Assembly (NCBI GenBank): GCA_030426845.1
Contig: JAUHXR010000016.1
Location: 1 to 55,864, forward strand
Length of the DNA: 55,864 nucleotides
From: Polyangia bacterium
GTDB taxonomy: Bacteria; Myxococcota_A; Polyangia; Polyangiales; Sandaracinaceae
Reading direction: 5' to 3'
The position numbers and the translations under genes were made by a program. This document shows positions 16,175 to 23,992 of the stretch, piece after piece. The stretch's first letter is position 1, and each line of letters begins with the position of its first letter. The notes beneath the pieces were generated by a model that saw only the letters and a program-made list of their open reading frames with translations, was not told where the DNA came from and did no database searches.

Positions 16175-19026
16175 GCGCGGCTCCAGGGCGCGCCCGCGTC
16201 CACCGGCCCGACATGCTGCTCGAAGAGCGCCCGGCTCGCCGAGGCGTGACGCCGGTACGCGAAGTCGAGCGCCGCGGTCGGGGCGAGCCCGTCGCGCGCG
16301 CGCACGCCGAGGCTGCGCGCGACGTGGGCGCCGGTGCGACCGAGCGTCTCGAGGTGCTCCTTGCGCGGGTCGTGCAGCTTCAGGCTCTGCTCCACCCGTC
16401 GGAGGAACGTGTAGGCCTCACGCAGGGCGGCCGCCTCGTCGCTCGCGAGGGCCCCGCTCGCCTCGAGGGCGTCCAGCGCCCGCGCCGTGCTCGGGGTCCG
16501 AACCGTGGCTCCGCTCGGGCTGGCGCCGTGGCGCATCTGCAGCCACTGCACGAGGAGCTCCACGTCCACCAGCCCTCCGTAGCCGAGCTTCGGATGGTAT
16601 CGATCGCGACTTTCGCCAGCAAGCTCGGACTGCATGCGCGCGCGGGTGTGCGCGAGCTCCGCCGGCGGAGTGGGCCCGCGCCCGTAGGCCAGCGCCTCGA
16701 AGCGGCGCGTCACCTCGGCGCGCGCGGCCTCGCTGCCGGTGACCGGCCGCGCTCGGATCAGGGCCTGCCGCTCCCACGCCTGGGCGCCGCGCTCGTGGTA
16801 GCGATCGAACGCCTCGAAGGACACGACGAGCGTGCCGCGGCTCCCGCTCGGACGCAGCCGGGTGTCGGTGTCGTAGCCCGCGCCCTCCGCGTCGCGCTGA
16901 CGCAGGAGCTGCATGGTGCGCTGGGCGATGCGGGTGAACGCCTCGGCGTGGGTGCAGCTCGCGCCGCGCGGGGTGGGCGAGGTCTGTCCGTCGCGTTCGT
17001 AGAGGAACACGAGGTCGAGGTCGCCGGCGAAGCCCAGCTCGCGACCGCCGAGCTTGCCCATCGCCACGACGACGAGCTCGCCGCTCGCGGCGCCGTGCCG
17101 CCCCCGGCTCCACCGGGTGGCCGCCTCGACGCTCACCCGGATCTGCGCCTCGGCGAGCGCGCTCAGCCGATCGGTCGTCTCCGGCAGGTCGATCTCCGCC
17201 CCCGCGAACGCGAGCCCGAGCTGAAGCTCGAAGGTGCGCCCCAGCCGGCGCAGCTCGCGCACCGTGACCTCCGGGTCGGGGTCATCGCCCAGCTCGGCCT
17301 CGAGCCGCGCGTGGAGGCGATCGATCGACGCCACGCTCGGCGCCTCGCTCGAGAGGAGCTGGTCGAGATCCTCCGGGTGCCCGACGAGCGCCTGGCTGAG
17401 GGTGCCGCTCGCGCCGAACAGGCCGACCAGGCGACGCAGCAGCCGCGGACGCTCCAGGAGCAGGCGCTCGTACGGCCATCGGCCGCCGAGGCGCTCGAAG
17501 AAGTCGGCGAGGAAGCGCAGCGCCGCGTCCGGGTCGGCCGCGCCCCGCACCTCGCTGAGCAGGGCGCGCCCGAGGGCCGGCGCGCGCTCCTGGTAGACCG
17601 CGCTCAGCGGGGCCACCGCGCGCCGCGCGAGCCGCGCGAGGTGAGCCGCCGCGGCGAACGGATCGCTGACGTCGAGGCGCCCCTCGAGGCGCGCTGCGAT
17701 GGCCTCGGCGTCGTCGCCCCGCGCCACCGCGTCGAGGAGGTCGTCATCCTCGCGGCCCGCCGCGTCCGGCGCCTCGGGCGCGCCCGGCAGCAGCGTGGCG
17801 AACAGGGCCGCGACGTCGCCCCGGCGCGCCGTGAGCGCGTCCTCCAGCGCCGCGCCGTCCGCGTAGCCGAGGCTCCGGGCGAGCGCGTCCAGCTCGCCGG
17901 GATCCGCGGGCAGCGCGTGGGTCTGCCAGCCGCGGTATGCGTGGATCCGGTGCTCGACGCGGCGGAGCAGCGCCCAGGCTCGCTCCAGGTCCTCGGCCTC
18001 GCGGTCTGTCACGAGCCCCGTCGCCCGCAAGCGCGCGAGCGCCTCGAGGGTCCCCGGGACCCTCAGCTCCGGGTGCTGGCCGCCCCACACGAGCTGGAGC
18101 GTCTGCACGAAGAACTCCGCCTCGCGGATCCCGCCGCGGCCGAGCTTGAGGTCGCGCGCCTCGTCGACCTTCAGCTCGCGGCGCGACCGGAGCAACATCT
18201 CTTGCATGGACTCGGCGAGGCTCGGGTCGACCGCGCGACGGTAGATGAACGGCCCGAGCGCCTCGAGCACCTCCTCGCCGAAGGCCCGGTCCCCCGCGAT
18301 CGGCCGGGCGCGGAGAAGCGCCGAGCGCTCCCAGGTCCGGCCCCAGGTCTGGTAGTAGCGCTCCGCGCTCGCGAGCGAGTTCACGAGCGGCCCGCGCGAG
18401 CCCTCGGGCCTCAGGCGCAGGTCGACGCGGAAGCAGAAGCCGTGCTCGGTGACCTCGGAGAGCGTCTTCACCGCGCGCTGCACCGCCCGGGCGAAGTGGT
18501 CGTGAATCGTGCGCTCGCCCGCTGCGCCGTCGTCGGTCCCGTAGAAGAAGATCAGGTCGACGTCGCTCCCGAGGTTCAGCTCGAGGCCGCCCAGCTTGCC
18601 CATCCCGAGCACGGTCAGCGGCACCGCCCTCCCGTCGGCGTCGAGGGCGGGGCCGTCCCGCTCGCGCTGGGTGCGCAGGCTCGCGCCGAGCGCGGCGTCG
18701 ATCACGGTCGCGGCGAGCAGGGCCATCTCCGCGCTCGTCCGCTCGATGTCGGCCAGGCTGAGGATCTCGCGGAGCGCGATGCGGATGATCTCCCGATGCC
18801 GGAAGCGCCGCAGGGCGCGGCGCACGTCCGGGCTGTCGACCGGCTCGGGGCCGAGCGCGTCGCCGAGCCCCGCCCGGTAGGTGGCCTCGTCGGAGCCCAG
18901 CCCGAGCGGGCGCCGAAGCACGTCCCCGAGCGCGGTCTCGTCGGAGCGCACGAGGCCCAGCAGGGCCGGGGCGTGGGTCTCGAGCAGCCCCCTCGCTCGG
19001 GCCGCGTCCAGCTCGGGATCGCTCAT
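16171..19026 (-). CDS. glnE: Bifunctional glutamine synthetase adenylyltransferase/adenylyl-removing enzyme
   Basis: GlnE attaches AMP to, or removes it from, glutamine synthetase in response to PII, setting nitrogen assimilation. The 951-residue protein contains two nucleotidyltransferase domains: the first with LGMGKLGGLELNLGSDVDLIF near 140-162, and the second with AMGKLGGRELGFAGDLDLVF near 650-673. A linker and helical domains (GlnD_UR_UTase) follow each. Both active-site Asp pairs look intact, so both activities are expected. The ATG at 19026 (MSDPELDAAR) is preferred over an upstream ATG at 19116 that would overlap the divergent yajC promoter. No glnA or glnB is in the window. It overlaps the downstream receiver-PATAN gene by GTGA. 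Confidence 0.95.
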   Translation of the reverse strand: MSDPELDAARARGLLETHAPALLGLVRSDETALGDVLRRPLGLGSDEATYRAGLGDALGPEPVDSPDVRRALRRFRHREIIRIALREILSLADIERTSAEMALLAATVIDAALGASLRTQRERDGPALDADGRAVPLTVLGMGKLGGLELNLGSDVDLIFFYGTDDGAAGERTIHDHFARAVQRAVKTLSEVTEHGFCFRVDLRLRPEGSRGPLVNSLASAERYYQTWGRTWERSALLRARPIAGDRAFGEEVLEALGPFIYRRAVDPSLAESMQEMLLRSRRELKVDEARDLKLGRGGIREAEFFVQTLQLVWGGQHPELRVPGTLEALARLRATGLVTDREAEDLERAWALLRRVEHRIHAYRGWQTHALPADPGELDALARSLGYADGAALEDALTARRGDVAALFATLLPGAPEAPDAAGREDDDLLDAVARGDDAEAIAARLEGRLDVSDPFAAAAHLARLARRAVAPLSAVYQERAPALGRALLSEVRGAADPDAALRFLADFFERLGGRWPYERLLLERPRLLRRLVGLFGASGTLSQALVGHPEDLDQLLSSEAPSVASIDRLHARLEAELGDDPDPEVTVRELRRLGRTFELQLGLAFAGAEIDLPETTDRLSALAEAQIRVSVEAATRWSRGRHGAASGELVVVAMGKLGGRELGFAGDLDLVFLYERDGQTSPTPRGASCTHAEAFTRIAQRTMQLLRQRDAEGAGYDTDTRLRPSGSRGTLVVSFEAFDRYHERGAQAWERQALIRARPVTGSEAARAEVTRRFEALAYGRGPTPPAELAHTRARMQSELAGESRDRYHPKLGYGGLVDVELLVQWLQMRHGASPSGATVRTPSTARALDALEASGALASDEAAALREAYTFLRRVEQSLKLHDPRKEHLETLGRTGAHVARSLGVRARDGLAPTAALDFAYRRHASASRALFEQHVGPVDAGAPWSRA

Positions 19027-19088
19027 CGCCAGAAAAGGCTCGTGTTTCCGGGGTGATGGGGCGCACCGGCCTCGCGCCGGGCGGGCGG

Positions 19089-19117
19089 TTGACGCCTCCA
19101 GGGCCGTAGAGTACAAC
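19089..19117 (+). promoter_or_regulatory. Sigma-70 promoter of the yajC-secDF leader
   Basis: TTGACG (19089-19094), a 17-base spacer and TACAAC (19112-19117) match the consensus well and predict transcription from about 19124. The -10 lies in the loop of a 9-bp dyad (CCAGGGCCG 19098-19106 / CGGCCCTGG 19122-19130), which could be an operator. Confidence 0.6.
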
Positions 19118-19133
19118 CCCGCGGCCCTGGCGG

Positions 19134-19172
19134 GTGGAGTCGTGTGGAATAGCGGCCCCCGTCCAGCGGTAG
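19134..19172 (+). CDS. Possible 12-codon leader peptide upstream of yajC
   Basis: GTG at 19134 opens a 12-codon frame (VESCGIAAPVQR) that ends in TAG at 19170-19172, directly abutting the terminator stem at 19173. The ribosome site is weak (GGCGG). The placement would let ribosome position affect terminator folding, as in attenuation leaders, but a random short frame cannot be excluded. Confidence 0.2.
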   Translation: MESCGIAAPVQR

Positions 19173-19194
19173 GCGGGCTCCTGCCCGCTTTTTT
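19173..19194 (+). terminator. Intrinsic terminator in the yajC-secDF leader
   Basis: GCGGGC-TCCT-GCCCGC is followed directly by six T residues on the + strand. Its only upstream + strand promoter is the one at 19089-19117, and yajC starts 53 bases downstream, so it lies inside the sec operon leader. It either attenuates the operon or ends a ~70-nt small RNA. Confidence 0.7.
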
Positions 19195-19247
19195 GTCCCG
19201 CTTCGCCCGCAGAGCCGTCCCAGGGTCGGCACCCCCAGAAGGTTTAG

Positions 19248-19706
19248 ATGCTCTCCCTAGCGACGGTTTACATGTGGCTCTTCGAGCTGGCGCTCCTGCT
19301 CCAGCCGCTCCCCTCGGGGGGTGGCGGTGGCGGCGGAGGCGGCGGCGGCGGCGGCGAGGCGGCGGCCGCGTCGGGAGGCGGCTACAGCTGCGCCATGCAG
19401 GCCGGCCTCATGGCCGTGATGCTGGTGGTCTTCTACTTCTTCCTCCTCCGGCCCGAGCAGAAGCGGCGCAAGGAGCAGGAGGAGATGCTCAAGAGCATCC
19501 GCAAGGGGACGCAGGTGCGGACCTCGGGCGGGATCCTCGGCGAGGTGGTCAGCGTGAAGGAGGACGAGGTCGTCCTTCAGATCGCCAAGGGCACTCGCGT
19601 CAACATCCTCCGCTCGGCCATCTCCACGGTGGTCGGCGGCGCCGGCTCGTCGGACAGCGCGGACTCCGAGTCCAGCAGCTCCGACGAGGCGAAGGACGGG
19701 GCCTGA
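19248..19706 (+). CDS. yajC: Preprotein translocase subunit YajC
   Basis: Single-pass inner-membrane accessory of the SecDF complex, 152 residues. It has an unusual N-terminal extension with a 13-Gly run (about 24-36). The YajC transmembrane helix follows at about 50-67 (GLMAVMLVVFYFFLLRPEQKRRKEQ, whose end RPEQKRRKE is the family signature). The soluble domain then shows KGTQVRTSGGILGEV and a Ser/Asp-rich tail. The ATG at 19248 has AGAAGG six bases upstream. The stop is one base before the secD ATG region (ATG at 19708), so the genes are co-transcribed. Confidence 0.92.
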   Translation: MLSLATVYMWLFELALLLQPLPSGGGGGGGGGGGGGEAAAASGGGYSCAMQAGLMAVMLVVFYFFLLRPEQKRRKEQEEMLKSIRKGTQVRTSGGILGEVVSVKEDEVVLQIAKGTRVNILRSAISTVVGGAGSSDSADSESSSSDEAKDGA

Positions 19707-19707
19707 G

Positions 19708-21840
19708 ATGGAGAGAAGCTGGTACGCACGGTTCAGCCTCGTGCTGGCCGCGGTGGTCGGGGCCTTCGTCGTGCTCTGGCCGACCCTCGACCGCGTGGAG
19801 TGGTTGGGCGCGCCCGAGTGGATCGTCGAGAACGTGGACCGGCAGATCCGGCCCGGCCTCGACATCCAGGGCGGTCTGCGCCTCATGTACACGGTCGACA
19901 TGGACGCCGCGATCGAGGATCGGCAGCGCGCGCGCGCGCAGCAGATCGTCCGGCGCCTCGGCGAGAACCTCGACATCGTCGACGACGGCGACGTGCCGAA
20001 CGAGGAGCAGCTCGACGAGATCCGCAGCCGGGTGAACGCCCGCGTCGGCTCCGCGCAGTCGCGCCGCATCTGGTTCACCTTCGGCGAGGCCGACGACGCC
20101 GAGCGGCTCGATCGCGATCTGCTCAACTCGCACAGCGACCTGACCGAGGTGAACCGCGGCACGCTGCGCATGCGCCTCGACGTCCAGGAGGAGGGCGACG
20201 GGGTCCGCGTGACGCCGGTCGTCGAGTCGGACATCGGCGAGGGCAGCGCGAGCCTGGCGCGGGCCGAGGCCGAGGCGATCATCCAGGACCGCCTCCAGTC
20301 CGGCGAGCGGATCACCGCCCGCTCGAGCGAGGGCTTCCGCGTGAGCGCGCCCGCGGCTCGCTTCTCCAACGTCGGCTCGGTCGAGGTCCACGCGGTGGGT
20401 CTGCGCCTCCGCGAGGAGAGCATCACCGAGCTGCAGGACGTCGCGGTCGAGCAGGCCAAGGAGACGATCAAGAACCGCATCGCGGAGCTCGGCATCTCCG
20501 AGGCGAACGTCCGCTCCCAGCAGGGCAGCATCGACATCAGCGTCGAGGTCCCCGGCGCGGGCGACGATGACTTCCAGCGCATCCGCGAGATCATCAGCCA
20601 GACCGCGCGCCTCGAGTTCAAGATCGTCGACGACGGCAACCCGTGGGTCACCGAGCTGACCGACCTGCCCGAGGGCTTCTCGCTGCGGCGCGGCGGCCAG
20701 GTGTCGGTCGGCCAGGGCCGCAACGCGGTCGACCAGTACATCTTCACCGAGGGCCCGGGGCCGTGCCCCGAGGGCGTCGAGCCCAACGCGCCCGAGGGCG
20801 AGTGCACCGGCCGCACCCGGATGCAGGCCTTCATCCGTTCGCAGCAGACCCAGGGCCGGGTGCCCGAGGGCCGCGCGTTCAGCATCGGCCGCGCGGACAG
20901 CGACTCCGACGAGCTCCAGCCGGACACCGAGCCGGACGCGTGGCGGACCTGGCTCCTCTACGAGCAGCCGCCGAACGGCTCCGATCCGGTCGGCGGTGAG
21001 CACCTCGAGGACGCCTCGGTCGGGACCGACCCGCAGTCGGGTCAGCCGCTCGTGCTCTTCTCCATGAAGACCGATGGCGCCCGCAAGATGGCGGACCTCA
21101 CCCAGGGCAACGTCCAGCGCCGCATGGCCATCGTCCTCGACGACGAGGTCAAGAGCGCGCCGAACATCCAGAGCCGCATCTCCTCGAGCGGGCAGATCAC
21201 GCTCGGCGGCTTCCAGGACTACAGCTCGCTGATGAACGAGGCGAACGACCTCGTCATCGTGCTCCGCGCCGGCGCGCTCCCCGCGCCGATCATGCCGCAG
21301 AACGAGCAGCTCATCGGCCCGACCCTCGGCCGCGACTCGGTCGAGCGCGGCGCCATGGGCGCGCTCATCGGCATCGGCCTCGTCCTCCTGTTCATGGGCT
21401 TCTACTACGAGGTGGCGGGCCTCGTGGCGGACATCATGGTCGTGCTGAACGTCGTGTTCCTGCTCGCGATCATGGCGTTCTTCAACAGCGACCTGACGCT
21501 GCCAGGCATCGCGGGCATCGCATTAACAGTAGGCATGGCAGTCGACGCGAATGTGCTCATCACCGAGCGCATCCGCGAGGAGCTCCGCCTGGGCAAGAGC
21601 GCGCGCGCCGCGGTCGACCAGGGCTTCGGGCGGGCGTTCTGGAGCATCTTCGACAGCCAGCTCACCACCTTCATCGCGGGCGTCGTGCTCTACCAGTACG
21701 GCAGCCCGGAGATCCAGGGCTTCGCCAAGACCCTGATGATCGGAATCGTGACCTCCTTGTTTACCGGTGTGTTCTGCTCGCGCGTCATGTTCGACTGGCT
21801 CGTGCGCGGCCTCCGCGTCAAGCGCCTCCGGGTCGGGTGA
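19708..21840 (+). CDS. secD: Protein translocase subunit SecD
   Basis: RND-type Sec accessory that uses proton-motive force to complete export, 710 residues, longer than E. coli SecD (615). It has an N-terminal membrane helix (about 5-25) and the D1 motif LDIQGGLRL. A large periplasmic domain includes a Gly/Pro/Asp-rich insertion around 340-430. Five C-terminal membrane helices (about 545-705) follow, with the D4-type motif AVDANVLITERIREE. TM-encoding codons 605-608 (GCA TTA ACA GTA) are rare in this genome. It lies between yajC and secF with 1- and 4-base gaps. Confidence 0.95.
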   Translation: MERSWYARFSLVLAAVVGAFVVLWPTLDRVEWLGAPEWIVENVDRQIRPGLDIQGGLRLMYTVDMDAAIEDRQRARAQQIVRRLGENLDIVDDGDVPNEEQLDEIRSRVNARVGSAQSRRIWFTFGEADDAERLDRDLLNSHSDLTEVNRGTLRMRLDVQEEGDGVRVTPVVESDIGEGSASLARAEAEAIIQDRLQSGERITARSSEGFRVSAPAARFSNVGSVEVHAVGLRLREESITELQDVAVEQAKETIKNRIAELGISEANVRSQQGSIDISVEVPGAGDDDFQRIREIISQTARLEFKIVDDGNPWVTELTDLPEGFSLRRGGQVSVGQGRNAVDQYIFTEGPGPCPEGVEPNAPEGECTGRTRMQAFIRSQQTQGRVPEGRAFSIGRADSDSDELQPDTEPDAWRTWLLYEQPPNGSDPVGGEHLEDASVGTDPQSGQPLVLFSMKTDGARKMADLTQGNVQRRMAIVLDDEVKSAPNIQSRISSSGQITLGGFQDYSSLMNEANDLVIVLRAGALPAPIMPQNEQLIGPTLGRDSVERGAMGALIGIGLVLLFMGFYYEVAGLVADIMVVLNVVFLLAIMAFFNSDLTLPGIAGIALTVGMAVDANVLITERIREELRLGKSARAAVDQGFGRAFWSIFDSQLTTFIAGVVLYQYGSPEIQGFAKTLMIGIVTSLFTGVFCSRVMFDWLVRGLRVKRLRVG

Positions 21841-21844
21841 AGCC

Positions 21845-23050
21845 ATGGAGTTCTTCAAGCCAGGCCTGATCGTCGACTTCATGCGCCACCGGCGCATCTA
21901 CATGACGGTGAGCTTCGTGCTCGTCGCCGCTTCGATCATCTCGATCTTCGTCCCCGGGCCGAACTACGGCACCGACTTCCTCGGTGGGACGGAGATCCAG
22001 CTGACCTTCGAGGCGCCCGTCGAGAGCGGCGCGCTGCGCCAGACGCTCACCGATCTCGGCTACGCCGGCGCGGACGTCGTCCCGGTGGTGGAGCGCGAGA
22101 ACTCCTACATCATCCGCACGGGTGACTTCTCCGCGATCAGCGAGGAGCAGGAGACGCAGATCCGGGCCGCGATCACCGACGCGATCGCGGACGTCGACGG
22201 CGTCGACGTCAGCCGGATCCGCCTTCCCACGGGCAGCGACAAGGTGCGCGTCCAGCTCACGGGCGGCATCGACCCGTCGGTGCTCCGGACCGCCCTCGAG
22301 GGGATCGACATCGCGGTCGTCGACGTCGCGCAGTTCGGTAACGCCGAGGCCAACACCTACGAGGTGCGGCTCGCGGGCGTGGCCGACGAGCTCATCAACG
22401 GGCTCCGCGCGGCGTTCCCCGAGGCCGTCCCGGAGACTCGCGCGGACGGCGAGCGTTGGTCGCCCGACCGCATCGAGCGCGTCGGTCCCCGCGCGGGCGC
22501 GCAGCTCCGCGACGCGGCGATCAAGAGCCTGCTCTACGCGATCGCGTTCATCATGGTGTACGTCGCGTTCCGCTTCGACCTGCGCTTCGCGCCGGGCGGG
22601 GTCATCGCGATGGCCCACGACGCGATCATCACGGTCGGGGTGTTCATCCTCCTCCAGAAGGAGTTCAACCTGACGATCATCGCGGCCTTGCTGACGATCG
22701 TCGGCTACTCGATCAACGACACGATCGTCGTCTACGACCGCATCCGCGAGAACATGGGTCGCTACCGCGACAAGTCGCTCTACGAGGTCATCAACATCAG
22801 CACCTCGCAGATGCTCTCGCGCACGATCGTGACCTCGGGCACCACGCTCCTGTCGGTGAGCGCGTTCTTCATCTGGGGCACGCCGGTCATCCGCGACATC
22901 AGCTTCGCGCTGTTCATCGGCATCCTCATCGGCACCTACTCGTCGATCTACGTCGCCGCTCCGCTCACCGAGTGGATGGACCGTCGCTTCTTCAGCCGAG
23001 CCAAGGCGGCCGGCCGCAAGGCGCGCGCGCGGCAGCGCAAGAAGGCCTGA
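21845..23050 (+). CDS. secF: Protein translocase subunit SecF
   Basis: Partner of SecD, 401 residues, larger than E. coli SecF (323). It has an N-terminal helix (about 14-34, MTVSFVLVAASIISIFV) and the motif YGTDFLGGTEI. The periplasmic domain covers about 50-220. Five membrane helices follow (about 225-380) with the conserved TIVGYSINDTIVVYDRIREN. The C-terminus is strongly basic (RKARARQRKKA). The ATG at 21845 follows the secD stop by four bases. A strong hairpin terminator follows. Confidence 0.95.
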   Translation: MEFFKPGLIVDFMRHRRIYMTVSFVLVAASIISIFVPGPNYGTDFLGGTEIQLTFEAPVESGALRQTLTDLGYAGADVVPVVERENSYIIRTGDFSAISEEQETQIRAAITDAIADVDGVDVSRIRLPTGSDKVRVQLTGGIDPSVLRTALEGIDIAVVDVAQFGNAEANTYEVRLAGVADELINGLRAAFPEAVPETRADGERWSPDRIERVGPRAGAQLRDAAIKSLLYAIAFIMVYVAFRFDLRFAPGGVIAMAHDAIITVGVFILLQKEFNLTIIAALLTIVGYSINDTIVVYDRIRENMGRYRDKSLYEVINISTSQMLSRTIVTSGTTLLSVSAFFIWGTPVIRDISFALFIGILIGTYSSIYVAAPLTEWMDRRFFSRAKAAGRKARARQRKKA

Positions 23051-23069
23051 GCTCTCCTCGGGCCCTCCG

Positions 23070-23102
23070 ACGGCGCTCGCTCCCACCGGGAGCGGGCGCC
23101 GT
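23070..23102 (+). terminator. Terminator of the yajC-secDF operon
   Basis: A 15-bp stem with one G-U pair (arms 23070-23084 and 23088-23102, starting ACGGCGC and ending GGCGCCGT) closes a 3-base loop 19 bases after the secF stop. It is followed by the T-containing GTTCGTTCC. Confidence 0.7.
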
Positions 23103-23152
23103 GTTCGTTCCGTCTCCACTGAATCCCCGGCGCAGGCGGCCGTCCACCCTAC

Positions 23153-23947
23153 ATGCGTCATCTCACCCTCGCCGCCCTCGCCGCCGCAACCCTGCTCGCC
23201 TCCCCCGCCGAGGCCCAATGGCAGGCCCGCCAGACCCAGCGGCAGACGCAGAGGCATACGCAGAGGCAGACCCAGTGGCAGACCCAGCGGACCCAGCGGC
23301 AGACGCAGCGGACCCGACGGCAGGCGCGCTGGCGCGGACCGCGCGATCAGGGGCGCTGGCAGCGGCCCGGGCCGTACGGGCGGCCGCCGGCTCCCGTGTT
23401 CGACGGCGCGGTCCTCGCGGCCTGTGAGCGGGCGTTCGACGGCTCGATCAACGAGCAGCGCTGCGCGTCCATCGCGACCGCGCGTCCCTACGCGGCCGCG
23501 GTCTCGGCCATCGAGGCCTGCGAGTCCGCCTTCGACGGGGACTCGAACGAGCTGGCCTGCCTGGAGCTGGCGGTCGGGCGCCGCGACCCGCGGGGCGAGG
23601 TCGCCGCGTGCGAGTCGGCCTTCGACGGGGACATGAACGAGCTCGCCTGCCTCCGCACCATCGCGCAGGCCCGTGGCCCGGTGGGGCCCGCGATCCAGGC
23701 GTGCGAGTCCGCCTTCGACGGAGACCTGAACGAGCTGGCCTGCCTCGAGCGCATGGCGCGGCGCCCCGACCCGGGGGCGGTCCGGGCCTGCGAGTCGGCC
23801 TTCGATGGGGACCTCAACGAGCTGGCCTGTCTCGACGCGATCGCGAACAGCCGCTACGAGCCGGTCTCCCTGATCCAGTGGTGCGAGCGCGCCGAGTCGG
23901 GCGACGCGGCGGAAATGGCCTGTATTCGCCGGTTTTCGGGCGGCTGA
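23153..23947 (+). CDS. Secreted protein with six CESAFDGDxNELAC-type repeats
   Basis: The 264-residue protein has a clear signal peptide (1-22, ending SPAEAQ). A Gln/Thr/Arg low-complexity stretch (23-58) of QTQR-type units and an Arg/Pro linker follow. Six repeats of 29-32 residues start at C91, C123, C153, C184, C213 and C244. The four central repeats share CESAFDGDxNELACL exactly; the first and last are degenerate. Two cysteines 13 residues apart per repeat suggest disulfides outside the cytoplasm. I do not recognise the family. The F-D-x-x-x-x-L spacing faintly recalls DUF4476 helical repeats, an unverified impression. It sits alone between the sec operon and recJ. Confidence 0.8.
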   Translation: MRHLTLAALAAATLLASPAEAQWQARQTQRQTQRHTQRQTQWQTQRTQRQTQRTRRQARWRGPRDQGRWQRPGPYGRPPAPVFDGAVLAACERAFDGSINEQRCASIATARPYAAAVSAIEACESAFDGDSNELACLELAVGRRDPRGEVAACESAFDGDMNELACLRTIAQARGPVGPAIQACESAFDGDLNELACLERMARRPDPGAVRACESAFDGDLNELACLDAIANSRYEPVSLIQWCERAESGDAAEMACIRRFSGG

Positions 23948-23992
23948 GGATCGTCCGTCAGTCGAGGTGTCGGGATTCCGTCTACCGGAATC

